Source: Kineosporiaceae bacterium (GTDB taxonomy: Bacteria; Actinomycetota; Actinomycetes; Actinomycetales; Kineosporiaceae). Taken from it: a stretch of 64,000 nt of DNA. Of this stretch, positions 33,449-42,874 are shown piece after piece. Made by a program: the position numbers and the translations under genes. The stretch lies in contig JADJPO010000005.1 of assembly GCA_016713225.1 (NCBI GenBank), positions 273,064-337,063 on the forward strand, read 5' to 3'. The notes beneath the pieces are model-generated. The model was not told the origin of the DNA. It made no database searches and was given only the letters and a program-made list of their open reading frames with translations. Every line of letters starts with the position of its first letter. Within the stretch, counting starts at the first letter, position 1.

Positions 33449-34387
33449 ATGTCCGTTGCGTTGACTGCTGTGGTGCGCGTCGACCGACCCGCTCCGCCGG
33501 CCGCGCTCTTCGATGCCCTCACCCGGTCCGTCGAACGCCTGCCCGAGCACTCGGGCACCTGGTCGTCGCCTGCCGTGCACCGAGCGGACTTCAACGGGAC
33601 CAACAGGGTCCGCGTCGCGGAGAGCCCCGGTAGCGGTGCGCAGCTGCGAGATCAGTTCGGTCGCCTCGACGCAGCCGACGTGCGGCTGGCCGCGTCGACC
33701 CTGCTGCGGGGTCGGCGCTTTCCCGCAGAGCCCGTCGATCCCGATGAGCCGCCGCCCCAGCTGGCGCTGCGCGTCGCCGTCTGGGGGCCGGCGTTCCGGC
33801 AGGGTGAGGAACGCGACGACGGCGCGGCGTGGCTGACCTTCGATCCCGTCTGGCCGTTCCACACGCCCGGGGGCGAGATTCCCGCCGCCGAGGCCGCCGA
33901 CCGCGCGGGCAACCGGGACCTGCTGGTGCGACTGGTGCAGGACGTCGTCGTCGCGGTCGATCCGGCGTCGGTCCGGCTGCACACGGACGTCGGGGATCCG
34001 TTGCCCTTCAACGCGCATCTGGCCTACTACCGCGACGTGGCGCAGTTCGCGGCCGACCTCGCGTGGATCGAGGAGCTGTGGGTGCGCGGGTCGGCCTCAC
34101 GTCGGGTTCCGCCGCTGAGCGAGCTGTCGGCCACCGAACGCATCTGGCCGCTGCACGAGTGGCGGACTGCGGCGGAGCGAGAGCGGGTGCTCCTCGACCT
34201 GGAGCGGTTGGTTGCGGTGCTGCCCCGGCTCGGCCCGGAACAGCTCACCGCGGTGCAGGTCGCCGGCAGCTGCCCGGTGCGACCGTTCGGCCCGGGTTTC
34301 CTGGTGCTCAGCGGGGCCGCTTTCGTGGACGGGTTCGTCGATCGGTTCTTCACCGAGCTCGCCGACGTCGTGGATCTCGGCGCCTGA
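33449..34387 (+). CDS. Hypothetical protein
   Basis: A 312-aa soluble protein with no signal peptide or membrane segment, and about average composition for this genome. It starts MSVALTAVVRVDRPAPP. Tryptophan-rich patches occur in the middle (AAWLTFDPVWPFHTPGGE) and late (ERIWPLHEWRTAAERERVLL). I recognise no family and no catalytic motif. It follows glnE by 57 bp on the same strand, but no coupling is visible. The coding potential is good (long, same strand as its neighbours). Confidence 0.72.
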   Translation: MSVALTAVVRVDRPAPPAALFDALTRSVERLPEHSGTWSSPAVHRADFNGTNRVRVAESPGSGAQLRDQFGRLDAADVRLAASTLLRGRRFPAEPVDPDEPPPQLALRVAVWGPAFRQGEERDDGAAWLTFDPVWPFHTPGGEIPAAEAADRAGNRDLLVRLVQDVVVAVDPASVRLHTDVGDPLPFNAHLAYYRDVAQFAADLAWIEELWVRGSASRRVPPLSELSATERIWPLHEWRTAAERERVLLDLERLVAVLPRLGPEQLTAVQVAGSCPVRPFGPGFLVLSGAAFVDGFVDRFFTELADVVDLGA

Positions 34388-34468
34388 CGCCCCGTCGGCA
34401 CAGTGATTTGCCCCCTTCCTGGCGGCGATCGCTGGGCGACGCGCTGCGGCGAGGGCCAGACTGTGGTC

Positions 34469-35053
34469 ATGCCCTCCGCCGACCGTGAAGCCGTGTGGCT
34501 CAACGAACCTGCCCGCTGGCGCCATGCCGGCAGCGACCTGGTGCTGACCACCGATCCCGACACCGATTTCTGGCGACGTACCCACTACGGGTTCGTGCGC
34601 GACAGTGGGCATCACTACGGCGTTCGGGTCCCGGGGGAGTTCACCTGTCAGGTCGAGGTCATCGGGGACTACCGCGACCAGTACGACCAGGCCGGCCTGA
34701 TGGTGCGCCTGGACGCCGAGCGCTGGGTGAAGTGCGGCATCGAACTGGTGGACGGTGTGCCGATGATGTCGACGGTGGTGACCCACGCTGTCTCGGACTG
34801 GAGCACCAGCCCGGTGCACGGGCTCGAGCCGGGGGGCGTGCTGAGGCTGCAGCTGCGCCGTCACGGTGATGCCCTGACCGTGCAGTACGCGCTGGGGGAG
34901 ACTCAGACGGGCACCGGCCTCGAGGTGTGGACCACGCATCGCCTGGCCTATCTGCCCCCGGGCCTACCGGTCTCGGTCGGTCCGATGGCGGCCTCGCCGC
35001 AGGGCGCTGGGTTCGACGTCCGGTTCCGGGCGTGGACGACAACCGGGTCGTGA
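34469..35053 (+). CDS. DUF1349 family protein
   Basis: A 194-aa protein with the DUF1349 concanavalin-like beta-sandwich pattern: WRRTHYGFVRDSGHHYG, FTCQVEVIGDYRDQYDQAGLMVRLDAERWVKCGIE, and VGPMAASPQGAGFDVRF. Members are thought to bind or act on sugars, but their function is not established. No secretion signal is seen, so it is cytoplasmic. I chose the ATG at 34469, where the domain begins, over an in-frame ATG 22 codons upstream whose extension is not family-like. Confidence 0.85.
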   Translation: MPSADREAVWLNEPARWRHAGSDLVLTTDPDTDFWRRTHYGFVRDSGHHYGVRVPGEFTCQVEVIGDYRDQYDQAGLMVRLDAERWVKCGIELVDGVPMMSTVVTHAVSDWSTSPVHGLEPGGVLRLQLRRHGDALTVQYALGETQTGTGLEVWTTHRLAYLPPGLPVSVGPMAASPQGAGFDVRFRAWTTTGS

Positions 35054-35112
35054 TCCGGTTCCACCGCGTCCGCGCTGGTCACCGGTCGCGATGTTGCCTA
35101 CGGTGAGTGGTC

Positions 35113-36831
35113 ATGCGAGCACGTCGTAGTGCAGGTGGACTGACCGTGCAGGCGATCGCCGGTACTCACACGGTGTTGTTGGGCCTGAACCTGGCCGATC
35201 CGGCGGGCTGCCTCGGGTTCGGCATCCGGCGGATCGACCACACCGAGGGCGAGACGGCGTGGCTTCGGGGGATGAAGACCTTCGACGCCGTGGTGGCCGA
35301 TCCGCCGCCGGGGTCGGACTACAGCACCCGCGAGCACCCCATCCAGGACTTCCAGTGGGGTGACTACAGCGCGAAACCGAACCACGACTACAGCTACGAG
35401 GTCTCGGCCATGGGTGGGGCGCCGGGGGCGTTGCACCCGCTGGCCACCAGCACGGTGCGGGTGCGTACCGAGGCGCCGGACGACGGCGTCCACGGGGTGT
35501 GGTTCAACCGCGGCGTGGCCGGGTCACAGGCCTTTCGTCGGCGCTTCCCCGACTTCGTGCCGGGAGCCGATCTGCCGGACTCCCACCCGGCCATGGTCTG
35601 GCTCTCGCGGGGGCTGGGCGAGGCCTTCATCGCCTACTGCGCCGAGGCGCTCGGACCGGGATGGGGGCTGCGCGGGGCGTTCTACGAATTCACCTGGGGC
35701 GCGGGGCTCGCCGCGCTCGCCGATGCTCGCACCCGTGGGGTCGACGTCCAGCTGGTGGTGCACGGGCGCGACCGCGACCCGGCGGGTAGCGCCGGACGTG
35801 ACGGTGACGACGACGACCGGACGGCGGAGCAGTCTCACGCAGCGGCCGCGGCCCACGGTCTGGACGTCGACGGTGTGATCCATTGGCGGACAGCACCCAA
35901 CAAGGGGGCGCTGCACCACCACAAGTTCCTGGTGCTGACTCACCAGGGGCGCCCGGTCGCGGTCTGGACCGGGTCGACCAACCTGACCCGGGGCGGGGTG
36001 TTCGGCCACTCCAACGTCGGCCATCTGATCCGCGACCGGTCGGTGGCCCAGTCCTTCCTCGACGAGTGGCACCAGCTGGCGGACGGCGTCCCGACGACCC
36101 GGCTGCGCGTCGTCCACGAGCAGGCGCCGCCGCCTCAGGTGGTGCCGGCCGGTGCGGGGATCACGGCGGTGTTCTCGCCGCGGGCCACCACCTCGACGCT
36201 GCTCGACTGGTACGCCGGGCTGTTCGACGGCGGCGCGTCGTCCGCGCACATCACCGGGGCGTTCGGGCTGCACCAGGTGTTCCGCGACAAGCTGGGCGTG
36301 GTGCGGCCGCTGGTGCGCACGGTGCTGCTCGAGAAGGTGCCGCCGCGCAAAGCGGCCATCCCTCGGGTCGATCAGAACGTGCGGATCTCGACCGGCAGCC
36401 ACCTGGCATCGGGTCGCCTCGATCAGTGGGCGACCGAGCACCTGAGCGGCTTCAACAATCACGTCAAGTACATTCACACCAAGATCATCATGGTGGACCC
36501 GTTGACCGACGACCCCACGCTGATCACGGGCTCGGCCAACTACTCGGGTGCCTCGACCACCACCAACGAGGAGAACACCGTGGTGATCCGCCCTGGGCGC
36601 ACCCGCGCGACGTCCCGCCGGGCCGTTCGGCGACTGGCCGACATCTACCTCACCGAGTACCACCGGTTGTTCACCCACTTCACGTTCCGCGCGATGACGC
36701 AGGGCGTGGCGCTGAACGAGGGCGAGCGGCGTCCGATGGCTCACCTCGACCCCACCGATACCTGGACCGTGCGCTACTTCGCGCCCGGATCCTGGCGCGA
36801 ACGCCAGCGCAGGCTGTTCTCCGGCACCTGA
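35113..36831 (+). CDS. Phospholipase D-like (HKD) protein
   Basis: A 572-aa protein. The two HKD-type halves are HHHKFLVLTHQG with downstream WTGSTNLTRGG, and HTKIIMVDPLTDDP with ITGSANYSGAS. In the first, the Asp after HxKx4 is replaced by Thr. The second is a complete HxKxxxxD. PLD-superfamily enzymes cleave phosphodiesters in lipids or nucleic acids. No signal peptide or membrane anchor is seen, so it is probably intracellular. A TACGGT eight bases before the ATG at 35113 supports that start over the GTG at 35107. A small hairpin at 36874-36907 may end the transcript. Confidence 0.82.
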   Translation: MRARRSAGGLTVQAIAGTHTVLLGLNLADPAGCLGFGIRRIDHTEGETAWLRGMKTFDAVVADPPPGSDYSTREHPIQDFQWGDYSAKPNHDYSYEVSAMGGAPGALHPLATSTVRVRTEAPDDGVHGVWFNRGVAGSQAFRRRFPDFVPGADLPDSHPAMVWLSRGLGEAFIAYCAEALGPGWGLRGAFYEFTWGAGLAALADARTRGVDVQLVVHGRDRDPAGSAGRDGDDDDRTAEQSHAAAAAHGLDVDGVIHWRTAPNKGALHHHKFLVLTHQGRPVAVWTGSTNLTRGGVFGHSNVGHLIRDRSVAQSFLDEWHQLADGVPTTRLRVVHEQAPPPQVVPAGAGITAVFSPRATTSTLLDWYAGLFDGGASSAHITGAFGLHQVFRDKLGVVRPLVRTVLLEKVPPRKAAIPRVDQNVRISTGSHLASGRLDQWATEHLSGFNNHVKYIHTKIIMVDPLTDDPTLITGSANYSGASTTTNEENTVVIRPGRTRATSRRAVRRLADIYLTEYHRLFTHFTFRAMTQGVALNEGERRPMAHLDPTDTWTVRYFAPGSWRERQRRLFSGT

Positions 36832-36873
36832 ACGGCGCTGTGACGGGCAAGCGCGCACTGACCAGGGCGTAGT

Positions 36874-36907
36874 GCACTGTCCTGCCGATATGCCGTCATG
36901 ACAGTGC
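36874..36907. terminator. Hairpin between convergent genes
   Basis: GCACTGTC (36874-36881) pairs with GACAGTGC (36900-36907) around 18 nt, between the PLD-like gene and the convergent DUF559-type gene. It is short, so a terminator role is tentative. Confidence 0.4.
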
Positions 36908-36959
36908 GTCAGGTCGCGCGCCAGTGATAGTCGCGAGTGATCAGTCAGGCTCGATGCGG

Positions 36960-37940
36960 TCAGGAAGGAGCGCCGCTGACACGCCTGAGCGCCGCGTCGA
37001 CACGGCGCTTCACCAGCTCAGGGGTGTCGAGGTCGCCCGCGCCGAAGCGCGCGAACTCCCAGCCGTCGCAGCGCAGGGCTGCCTCGCGCGAGCGCTCACG
37101 GCGTAGTTCGCTGGGGTCGTCGTACTTGCCCAGCCCGTCGTACTCGACCAGCACCCGGGATCCGTTGATACGCAAGTCGGCGCGGTAGGTGTGCCCCTCG
37201 GCCGACACCTCGGCCTGTAGCTCCACCCGATAGCCCAAGCTGAGCAGGACGAAGCGCAGCCGTGACTCGCCGGGTGACTCGGCCCGGCCGTCGGCCCATT
37301 CCACGGCCCTGCGGACCTGCGCGATCCCCGGTGTCCGTCGATAGGCCGTGACTGCGCGCGACAGATCGGTCGCTGAGATCAGCTCTCGGCGCAGTGCAGC
37401 GTCGGCCGCGACCAGAGCCTCGCCGGGGCCGGCGTCCAGGCCGAGTTGAACGACCGCGAAGCCCGGCTCGACACACTGCCGATCGTGCTGCGCGGACGGG
37501 GGAACCCGGTGGACGACGCATGTCGGGCAGCCGGCTCCGGCGCCGGGCGAGCTGTCCCGTGGCGACCGCCGACTGGTGGGACCCGCGTCGATTCGGCCCA
37601 GGTGCACGGCGTCCAGCCGGTCACGGCGCACGGGTAGGCCGAGCACCACGAGGGCACTGTCGTGCGTGGCGATCAGCCCTGGGCATCGGCTGGCGAGCTC
37701 GGCCCGGAGTCGCAGTTCGTGCCAGCCCTCGGGGGTCCGGCGGGATGTGGCCAGGGCATACCAACCACGCCTCAACCGGACGACACGGCCCTGGCTCACG
37801 GCCCGTCGGAGCACGCTCGGGTGAATTCCCGCCGCACCCGCGGTCGTCGAGCTGAAGAGCCCGTCACCGGCGAGGGCCAGTACGTCGAATCCGCTCTCTC
37901 GGCTGAGGACGACACGTGAGGACGTGGGGGAGACCGCCAT
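36960..37940 (-). CDS. AbiEi-like/DUF559 protein
   Basis: A 326-aa protein. The N-terminal ~75 residues resemble the AbiEi-type winged helix (SSTTAGAAGIHPSVLRRAVSQG, VVRLRRGWYAL). The C-terminal ~110 residues resemble DUF559/restriction-endonuclease-like folds, with SRLRFVLLSLGYRVELQ and RADLRINGSRVLVEYDGLGKY. This combination is very common in actinobacteria, often many copies per genome, and no cognate toxin is adjacent. A DNA-cleaving or DNA-binding role is likely but untested. The region 37941-38186 behind its start holds only short repeats. Confidence 0.82.
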   Translation of the reverse strand: MAVSPTSSRVVLSRESGFDVLALAGDGLFSSTTAGAAGIHPSVLRRAVSQGRVVRLRRGWYALATSRRTPEGWHELRLRAELASRCPGLIATHDSALVVLGLPVRRDRLDAVHLGRIDAGPTSRRSPRDSSPGAGAGCPTCVVHRVPPSAQHDRQCVEPGFAVVQLGLDAGPGEALVAADAALRRELISATDLSRAVTAYRRTPGIAQVRRAVEWADGRAESPGESRLRFVLLSLGYRVELQAEVSAEGHTYRADLRINGSRVLVEYDGLGKYDDPSELRRERSREAALRCDGWEFARFGAGDLDTPELVKRRVDAALRRVSGAPS

Positions 37941-38186
37941 GTGGTGCAGCCTGCCTGGCCGCGGACAGAGTCGTTGCCCGGTCGTGCCGACCTGTGGATG
38001 ACGGTGTCAGGTCGTGGGTCTGTGGACGCGTCGTCGGGCTCGTCGCGACCCCTTCGCGCCGCGTCGGAGCCACTGAGTGCTGCAGCGGTCACTCTGCTGG
38101 TGTTGTGCGGCAGTCACAGTGGCAGCAACCGATGCACAGTGACCCGACCACCCGCACAGTGAGCCCGACCACCCCACCTCACGAGG

Positions 38187-39839
38187 TCAGGCCCGACCCC
38201 GGGCGGCGCGGTAGCGGCGGATCAGCGCGTTGGTCGAGGAGTCGTGCGCCAGGTCGGGGACGGCGTCCGCGGTCAGCTCGGGGGCGATCCGGTTGGCCAG
38301 CACCTTGCCGAGCTGAACCCCCCACTGGTCGAAGGAGTTCAGGCCCCACACGATGCCCTGGGTGAAGACCTTGTGCTCGTACAGCGCGATCAGGGCCCCG
38401 AGCGTGAACGGGGTCAGCTTGTCGCCCAGGATCGTGGTCGTCGGCCGGTTGCCCTCGAACGTCTTGTGGGCGATCAGCGCTCCGGTGGCACCCTCGGCCG
38501 CGACCGCCTCGGCGCTCTTGCCGAACGCCAGCGCCTCGGTCTGGGCGAAGAAGTTGGCCATCAACAGGTCGTGGTGCACGCCGACCTCGTCGCCGGGGTG
38601 GACGAACCCGATGAAGTCGGCCGGGATCAGCTTCGTGCCCTGGTGCAGCAACTGGTAGTAGGCGTGCTGGCCGTTGGTGCCCGGCGTGCCCCAGACCACC
38701 GGGCCGGTCTCGTAGTCGACCCGCTGGCCGTCAACGGTCACCGACTTGCCGTTCGACTCCATGTCGAGCTGCTGCAGGTAGTCGGCGAACGAGTCGAGGT
38801 ACTGCGCATACGGCAACACCACGTGGCTCTGCGCGCCGAAGAAGTTGCCGTACCAGATGCCCAGCAACCCCATCAGCGCCGGGGCGTTCTGCCGGTAGTC
38901 GGCCGTGGCGAAGTGCTCGTCGACGGCGCGGAATCCGGCCAGCAGATCGCGGAACGACTCCGGCCCGATGGCGATCATCAGCGACAGCCCGACCGCGGAG
39001 TCCATCGAGTAGCGACCGCCGACCCAGTCCCAGAAGCCGAACATGTTGGCGGTGTCGATGCCGAACGCGGCCACCTCGTCGGCGGCGGTCGAGACGGCGA
39101 CGAAGTGGCGGGCCACCGCGTCGGCCCCGGCGCCTGCGCCGAGGTGTTCGAGCAGCCAGGCCCGCGCGCTGGCGGCGTTGGTCATCGTCTCCTGGGTGGT
39201 GAAGGTCTTCGAGGCGATGATGAACAGGGTGGTCTCGGCGTCCAGATCGCGTGTCTTGTAGGCGATGTCGTCGCCGTCCACGTTCGAGACGAACCGCACG
39301 TCGAGGTGCTGCGCGGCGTACGGCGCCAGGGCGAAGGTGGCCATCGCCGGGCCGAGGTCGCTGCCGCCGATGCCGATGTTGACGACCGTGGTGATCGCCT
39401 TGCCGGTGTGTCCCGTCCAGGCGCCGCTGCGCACCTGGTCGGCGAAGCTCGCCATCGAGTCCAGCACGGCGTGAACGTCCGGGACGACGTTGTGCCCGTC
39501 GACCTCGATGTCGGCGTCGGCCGGGGCGCGCAGGGCGGTGTGCAGGACGGCGCGGCCCTCGGTGACGTTGATCTTCGCGCCGGTCATCATGCGCGCGGTT
39601 GCCCCGCGCAGGTCGACCGCCTCGGCGAGCGCGACCAGCAGATCGAGCGTCTCGTCGGTGATCCGGTGCTTGGCGTAGTCGAGGTGCAGCCCGGCGACCT
39701 CGACGGTGTAGCGGTCGCCGCGGGTGGGATCGGCGGCGAACAGCTCGCGCAGAGGGGTGTCGCGCAGGGCCTGGGCGTGGGCGGCGAGCGCGGCCCACTC
39801 CGGACGGGTGCTGACCAGGGGGGCGGCAGAGGTAGTCAC
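38187..39839 (-). CDS. pgi: Glucose-6-phosphate isomerase
   Basis: A 550-aa enzyme of glycolysis/gluconeogenesis interconverting glucose-6-phosphate and fructose-6-phosphate. The PGI signatures are present: NIGIGGSDLGPAMATFAL, SKTFTTQETMTNA, WDWVGGRYSMDSAVG, and DQWGVQLGKVLANR near the C-terminus. The GTG start (39837-39839) has AGGAGG directly upstream. Full length and complete. No operon partner is adjacent; the divergent neighbour is the secreted gamma-glutamyltransferase. Confidence 0.97.
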   Translation of the reverse strand: MTTSAAPLVSTRPEWAALAAHAQALRDTPLRELFAADPTRGDRYTVEVAGLHLDYAKHRITDETLDLLVALAEAVDLRGATARMMTGAKINVTEGRAVLHTALRAPADADIEVDGHNVVPDVHAVLDSMASFADQVRSGAWTGHTGKAITTVVNIGIGGSDLGPAMATFALAPYAAQHLDVRFVSNVDGDDIAYKTRDLDAETTLFIIASKTFTTQETMTNAASARAWLLEHLGAGAGADAVARHFVAVSTAADEVAAFGIDTANMFGFWDWVGGRYSMDSAVGLSLMIAIGPESFRDLLAGFRAVDEHFATADYRQNAPALMGLLGIWYGNFFGAQSHVVLPYAQYLDSFADYLQQLDMESNGKSVTVDGQRVDYETGPVVWGTPGTNGQHAYYQLLHQGTKLIPADFIGFVHPGDEVGVHHDLLMANFFAQTEALAFGKSAEAVAAEGATGALIAHKTFEGNRPTTTILGDKLTPFTLGALIALYEHKVFTQGIVWGLNSFDQWGVQLGKVLANRIAPELTADAVPDLAHDSSTNALIRRYRAARGRA

Positions 39840-39905
39840 CCTCCTACCCTGCCGCGTTCGGTGGTCGGGAGCCAGGACGTGGGTCGTGTCTTCGTCACAC
39901 CCACC

Positions 39906-39976
39906 CCATGATCACGATCTGGCATCCGGATCCGGGACGGAAACCCCGCGACGCGGAGTCCAAATGGTGATCATGG
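39906..39976. repeat. Inverted repeat in the pgi-ggt intergenic region
   Basis: CCATGATCAC (39906-39915) and GTGATCATGG (39967-39976) form perfect 10-bp arms, with weaker pairing further inside. The region 39840-40077 has no gene. The repeat may be regulatory or a dispersed palindrome. Confidence 0.6.
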
Positions 39977-40077
39977 CGCGGCTCTGGGGGTGATCCCCGG
40001 CGGAACGTGTGGGATGTTGGGGGATATGCCCCGTTGGGGATGATTTCTGAGTCGAGCGGGACGGCGAGGGGACGACG

Positions 40078-41958
40078 ATGAGCCGAGTCACGAGTCACGC
40101 CACACGAGCTGCCCGGCAACGACCGACAGACAGGGCGCGGACGGCGCGGACGGCGCGGGGGACCCTGCTCGGCGCCTTGGCGGTGGTCCTGACCGCGACG
40201 GGGGTGCAGGGCGCCGCGGCGGCCGCCACGACCTCGCCGGCCACTGCTGCGCTCATGGCGTCGGCGTCGACACCGGCCAAGGTGCCGACCGCTGTCGGCC
40301 ACGGGGGAGCAGCGGCCACGGTCGATCCGGACGCCACGCGCGTCGCCGTCGACGTGCTGCGTCGTGGCGGCAATGCCGTGGACGCCGCGGTGGCCGCCGC
40401 CGCGACCCTCGGTGTCACCGAGCCCTACTCGGCCGGTATCGGTGGTGGCGGGTTCTTCGTGTACTACGACGCCAGGCACCGCCGCGTGCACACCCTCGAC
40501 GGCCGGGAGAGCGCCCCGGCGGCGATGCGTGCCGACAGCTTCGCCCCCGGTGGGGTGGCGATCCCGTTCGCCGACGCCGTCACGAGCGGGTTGTCGGTGG
40601 GGGTTCCGGGGACGCTGGCCACCTGGCAGAGCGCCCTGTCGTCCTGGGGATCGTTGTCGCTGCGGCAGGCCTTGCAGCCGGCGATCGCTGTGGCGCAGAA
40701 CGGGTTCGCGGTCGACGCCACGTTCCGCCAGCAGACCGCCGACAACGCTGCCCGGTTCGCCGACTTCCCGGCGACCAAGGCGCTGTTCCTGCCCGGGGGA
40801 GCGCCGCCGTCCGTCGGCAGTGTGTTCCGCAACCCCGACCTGGCGGCGACCTACCGGCTGATCGCCCAGCAGGGCACGAAGGCCTTCTACCGCGGAGCCA
40901 TCGGCACCGACCTGGTCACAACCGCACAGTCACCACCGGTCGACCCGGCGGCCACCCGCGTCGTCCGGCCCGGGTTGATCACGCAGGCCGACCTGGCCGC
41001 CTACCGGACCATCGGGCGCGCTCCGACGCACATCGGCTACCGCGGGCTGGACGTCTACGGCATGGCCCCGCCGTCCAGTGGTGGCTCGACCGTGGCCGAG
41101 GCGCTGAACATCCTGGAGCGGTCGTCGTTGTCGCGCCTGGATCGCACCCAGGCGCTCCACCGCTACCTCGAGGCGAGCGGGCTGGCCTTCGCCGACCGCA
41201 ACCGCTACGTCGGTGACCCGGGCGCGGTCTCGGTGCCGTTGCGGCAGTTGCTCTCCGACGGATTCGCCGCCGAACGCGCCTGCCTGATCAGTCCCACCTC
41301 GACCCTGACGCGGCCGATCGCCCCCGGCAGCCCGGACGGTGCCTACGCCACGACGTGCGCCGGCGCAGCGACGGGCGCGAGCGACGCCGGGCACGAGGGC
41401 CTCTCGACCACCCACCTGACCGTGGCCGACCGCTGGGGCAACGTCGTCGCCTACACGCTGACCATCGAGCAGACCGGTGGCAGCGGCATCGTCGTGCCGG
41501 GGCGGGGGTTCCTGCTCAACAACGAGCTGACCGACTTCAACTTCACCGACACCCAGGGTGGCAGCGACCCGAACCTGCCGGCACCCGGCAAGCGCCCCCG
41601 CAGCTCGATGGCACCCACGATCGTGCTCAGCCACGGCAAACCGCTTCTCGCCGTGGGGTCCCCGGGCGGGGCAACCATCATCACCACGGTGCTGCAGACC
41701 CTGGTGAACCGGCTCGACCTCGGCATGACGCTGCCCGAGGCGATCGCGGCGGCCCGGGTGAGCGAGCGCAACGGCGCGTCGTCCCAGGCCGAACCGGCGT
41801 TCGCGACAACGGGTCTGATCGCACTCGGCCACACCTTCAGTGCCACGCCGGAGATCGGAGCTGCCACCGGCGTGGAGTTCCTGCGCGACGGACGGGTGCT
41901 GGCCGCGGCCGAGCCGACCCGACGCGGCGGCGGCAGCGCCGGGGTGGTGCGCCCCTGA
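40078..41958 (+). CDS. ggt: Secreted gamma-glutamyltransferase
   Basis: A 626-aa exported Ntn-hydrolase that cleaves or transfers the gamma-glutamyl group of glutathione-like peptides. The N-terminal signal region has a basic start, a hydrophobic GALAVVLTATGVQGAAAA, and cleavage near residue 50. The large subunit has GGNAVDAAVAAAATLGVTEPYSAGIGGG and LDGRESAP. Autocleavage should occur before Thr444 in LSTTHLTV, giving a small subunit with NNELTDFN, PRSSMAPTIV and GSPGGATIITTVLQ. All catalytic elements are present. It stands alone on the plus strand before the ATP-grasp gene. Confidence 0.95.
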   Translation: MSRVTSHATRAARQRPTDRARTARTARGTLLGALAVVLTATGVQGAAAAATTSPATAALMASASTPAKVPTAVGHGGAAATVDPDATRVAVDVLRRGGNAVDAAVAAAATLGVTEPYSAGIGGGGFFVYYDARHRRVHTLDGRESAPAAMRADSFAPGGVAIPFADAVTSGLSVGVPGTLATWQSALSSWGSLSLRQALQPAIAVAQNGFAVDATFRQQTADNAARFADFPATKALFLPGGAPPSVGSVFRNPDLAATYRLIAQQGTKAFYRGAIGTDLVTTAQSPPVDPAATRVVRPGLITQADLAAYRTIGRAPTHIGYRGLDVYGMAPPSSGGSTVAEALNILERSSLSRLDRTQALHRYLEASGLAFADRNRYVGDPGAVSVPLRQLLSDGFAAERACLISPTSTLTRPIAPGSPDGAYATTCAGAATGASDAGHEGLSTTHLTVADRWGNVVAYTLTIEQTGGSGIVVPGRGFLLNNELTDFNFTDTQGGSDPNLPAPGKRPRSSMAPTIVLSHGKPLLAVGSPGGATIITTVLQTLVNRLDLGMTLPEAIAAARVSERNGASSQAEPAFATTGLIALGHTFSATPEIGAATGVEFLRDGRVLAAAEPTRRGGGSAGVVRP

Positions 41959-42004
41959 CGGGCGTCCAGCGAGAGGATGTGGGCTCCTGCGCCGAAGGAG
42001 TCCG

Positions 42005-42841
42005 ATGGCCACGCGAGCCCGCATCCTGTTCGTCACCGACCTGGCCTACCCCGCCCAGGGCCGCCGTTACGGCGACGAGGATGTCTGGCTCGCCGCGCGG
42101 CTGCGCGAGACGTTCGACGTCGCGTCGTGCCACCCGCGGGACGCCGCTGCCCTGATGGGCGACTTCGACCTGGTGCTGGTGCGGAACAGCGGGCCCGCCG
42201 TCCACTATCTCGACGCCTACCGCGCCTTCCGGGCGCAGGCCCTGGCGCAGGGCGTGCGGGTCTACAACCCGTTGCACGGCAAGGCCGACATGCTGGGCAA
42301 GCAGTACCTGATCGACTTGTTCGCGGCCGGGTACCCGGTGATCCCGACGGTGGATCGCCGAGCCGAGCTGGATCGGCTGCCGGCGGCGGAGGCGTATGTC
42401 GTCAAGCCCAAGGCCGGGTCCGACTCGGTGGGCCTGCGCGTGATGACGCCCGAGGAGCTGTCGGCCACGGCGCTGGACGGTGGGCTGTTGGTGCAGCCAC
42501 GGATCGACCTGGTCCACGAGATCTCGTTCTACCTGTTGGACGGCGCCTTCCGGTACGCGCTGTACGCGCCTCGGCCCGAGCACCGGTGGCAGCTGGAGCC
42601 CTACCGACCGAGCTCGGCGGATCTGGCGTTCGCCCAGCGCTTCGTCGACTGGAACGACCTGGAGGTCGGCATCCAACGGGTCGATGCCTGTCGCACCGCG
42701 ACGGGAGAGCTGTTGCTGGTCGAGGTCGAGGACCTCAACCCGTACCTGTCGCTCGACCTGATCCCGCCCGACGTGCGTGAGGCCTTCGTGACGGATCTGA
42801 CGGTGACCCTCGACCGCCTGGCGGGGCAGCGGCGATCGTGA
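42005..42841 (+). CDS. ATP-grasp-fold protein
   Basis: A 278-aa protein with a Rossmann-like N-terminal domain (ARILFVTDLAYPAQGRRYGDEDVW) and an ATP-grasp core: YVVKPKAGSDSVGLRV (ATP-binding loop), LLVQPRIDLVHEISFY, and a final metal-binding region ELLLVEVEDLNPYLS. Such enzymes ligate a carboxylate to an amine or thiol. AAGGAG six bases before the ATG supports the start. It is followed by a class III aminotransferase 33 bp downstream. The substrate is unknown. Confidence 0.85.
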   Translation: MATRARILFVTDLAYPAQGRRYGDEDVWLAARLRETFDVASCHPRDAAALMGDFDLVLVRNSGPAVHYLDAYRAFRAQALAQGVRVYNPLHGKADMLGKQYLIDLFAAGYPVIPTVDRRAELDRLPAAEAYVVKPKAGSDSVGLRVMTPEELSATALDGGLLVQPRIDLVHEISFYLLDGAFRYALYAPRPEHRWQLEPYRPSSADLAFAQRFVDWNDLEVGIQRVDACRTATGELLLVEVEDLNPYLSLDLIPPDVREAFVTDLTVTLDRLAGQRRS

Positions 42842-42861
42842 CTGCGCCCGTCGGCGAGCGC

Positions 42862-42867
42862 TAGCGT
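42862..42867 (+). promoter_or_regulatory. Leaderless -10 box of the aminotransferase gene
   Basis: TAGCGT, seven bases before the GTG at 42875. Confidence 0.55.
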
Positions 42868-42874
42868 CGCGAGG

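Noticed and set aside
30728..34018. 1096-codon open frame on the minus strand
   Set aside because: It is antisense to glnE and the next gene, is rich in Arg/His/Gly/Gln, and shows no motif. It is a GC-bias shadow.
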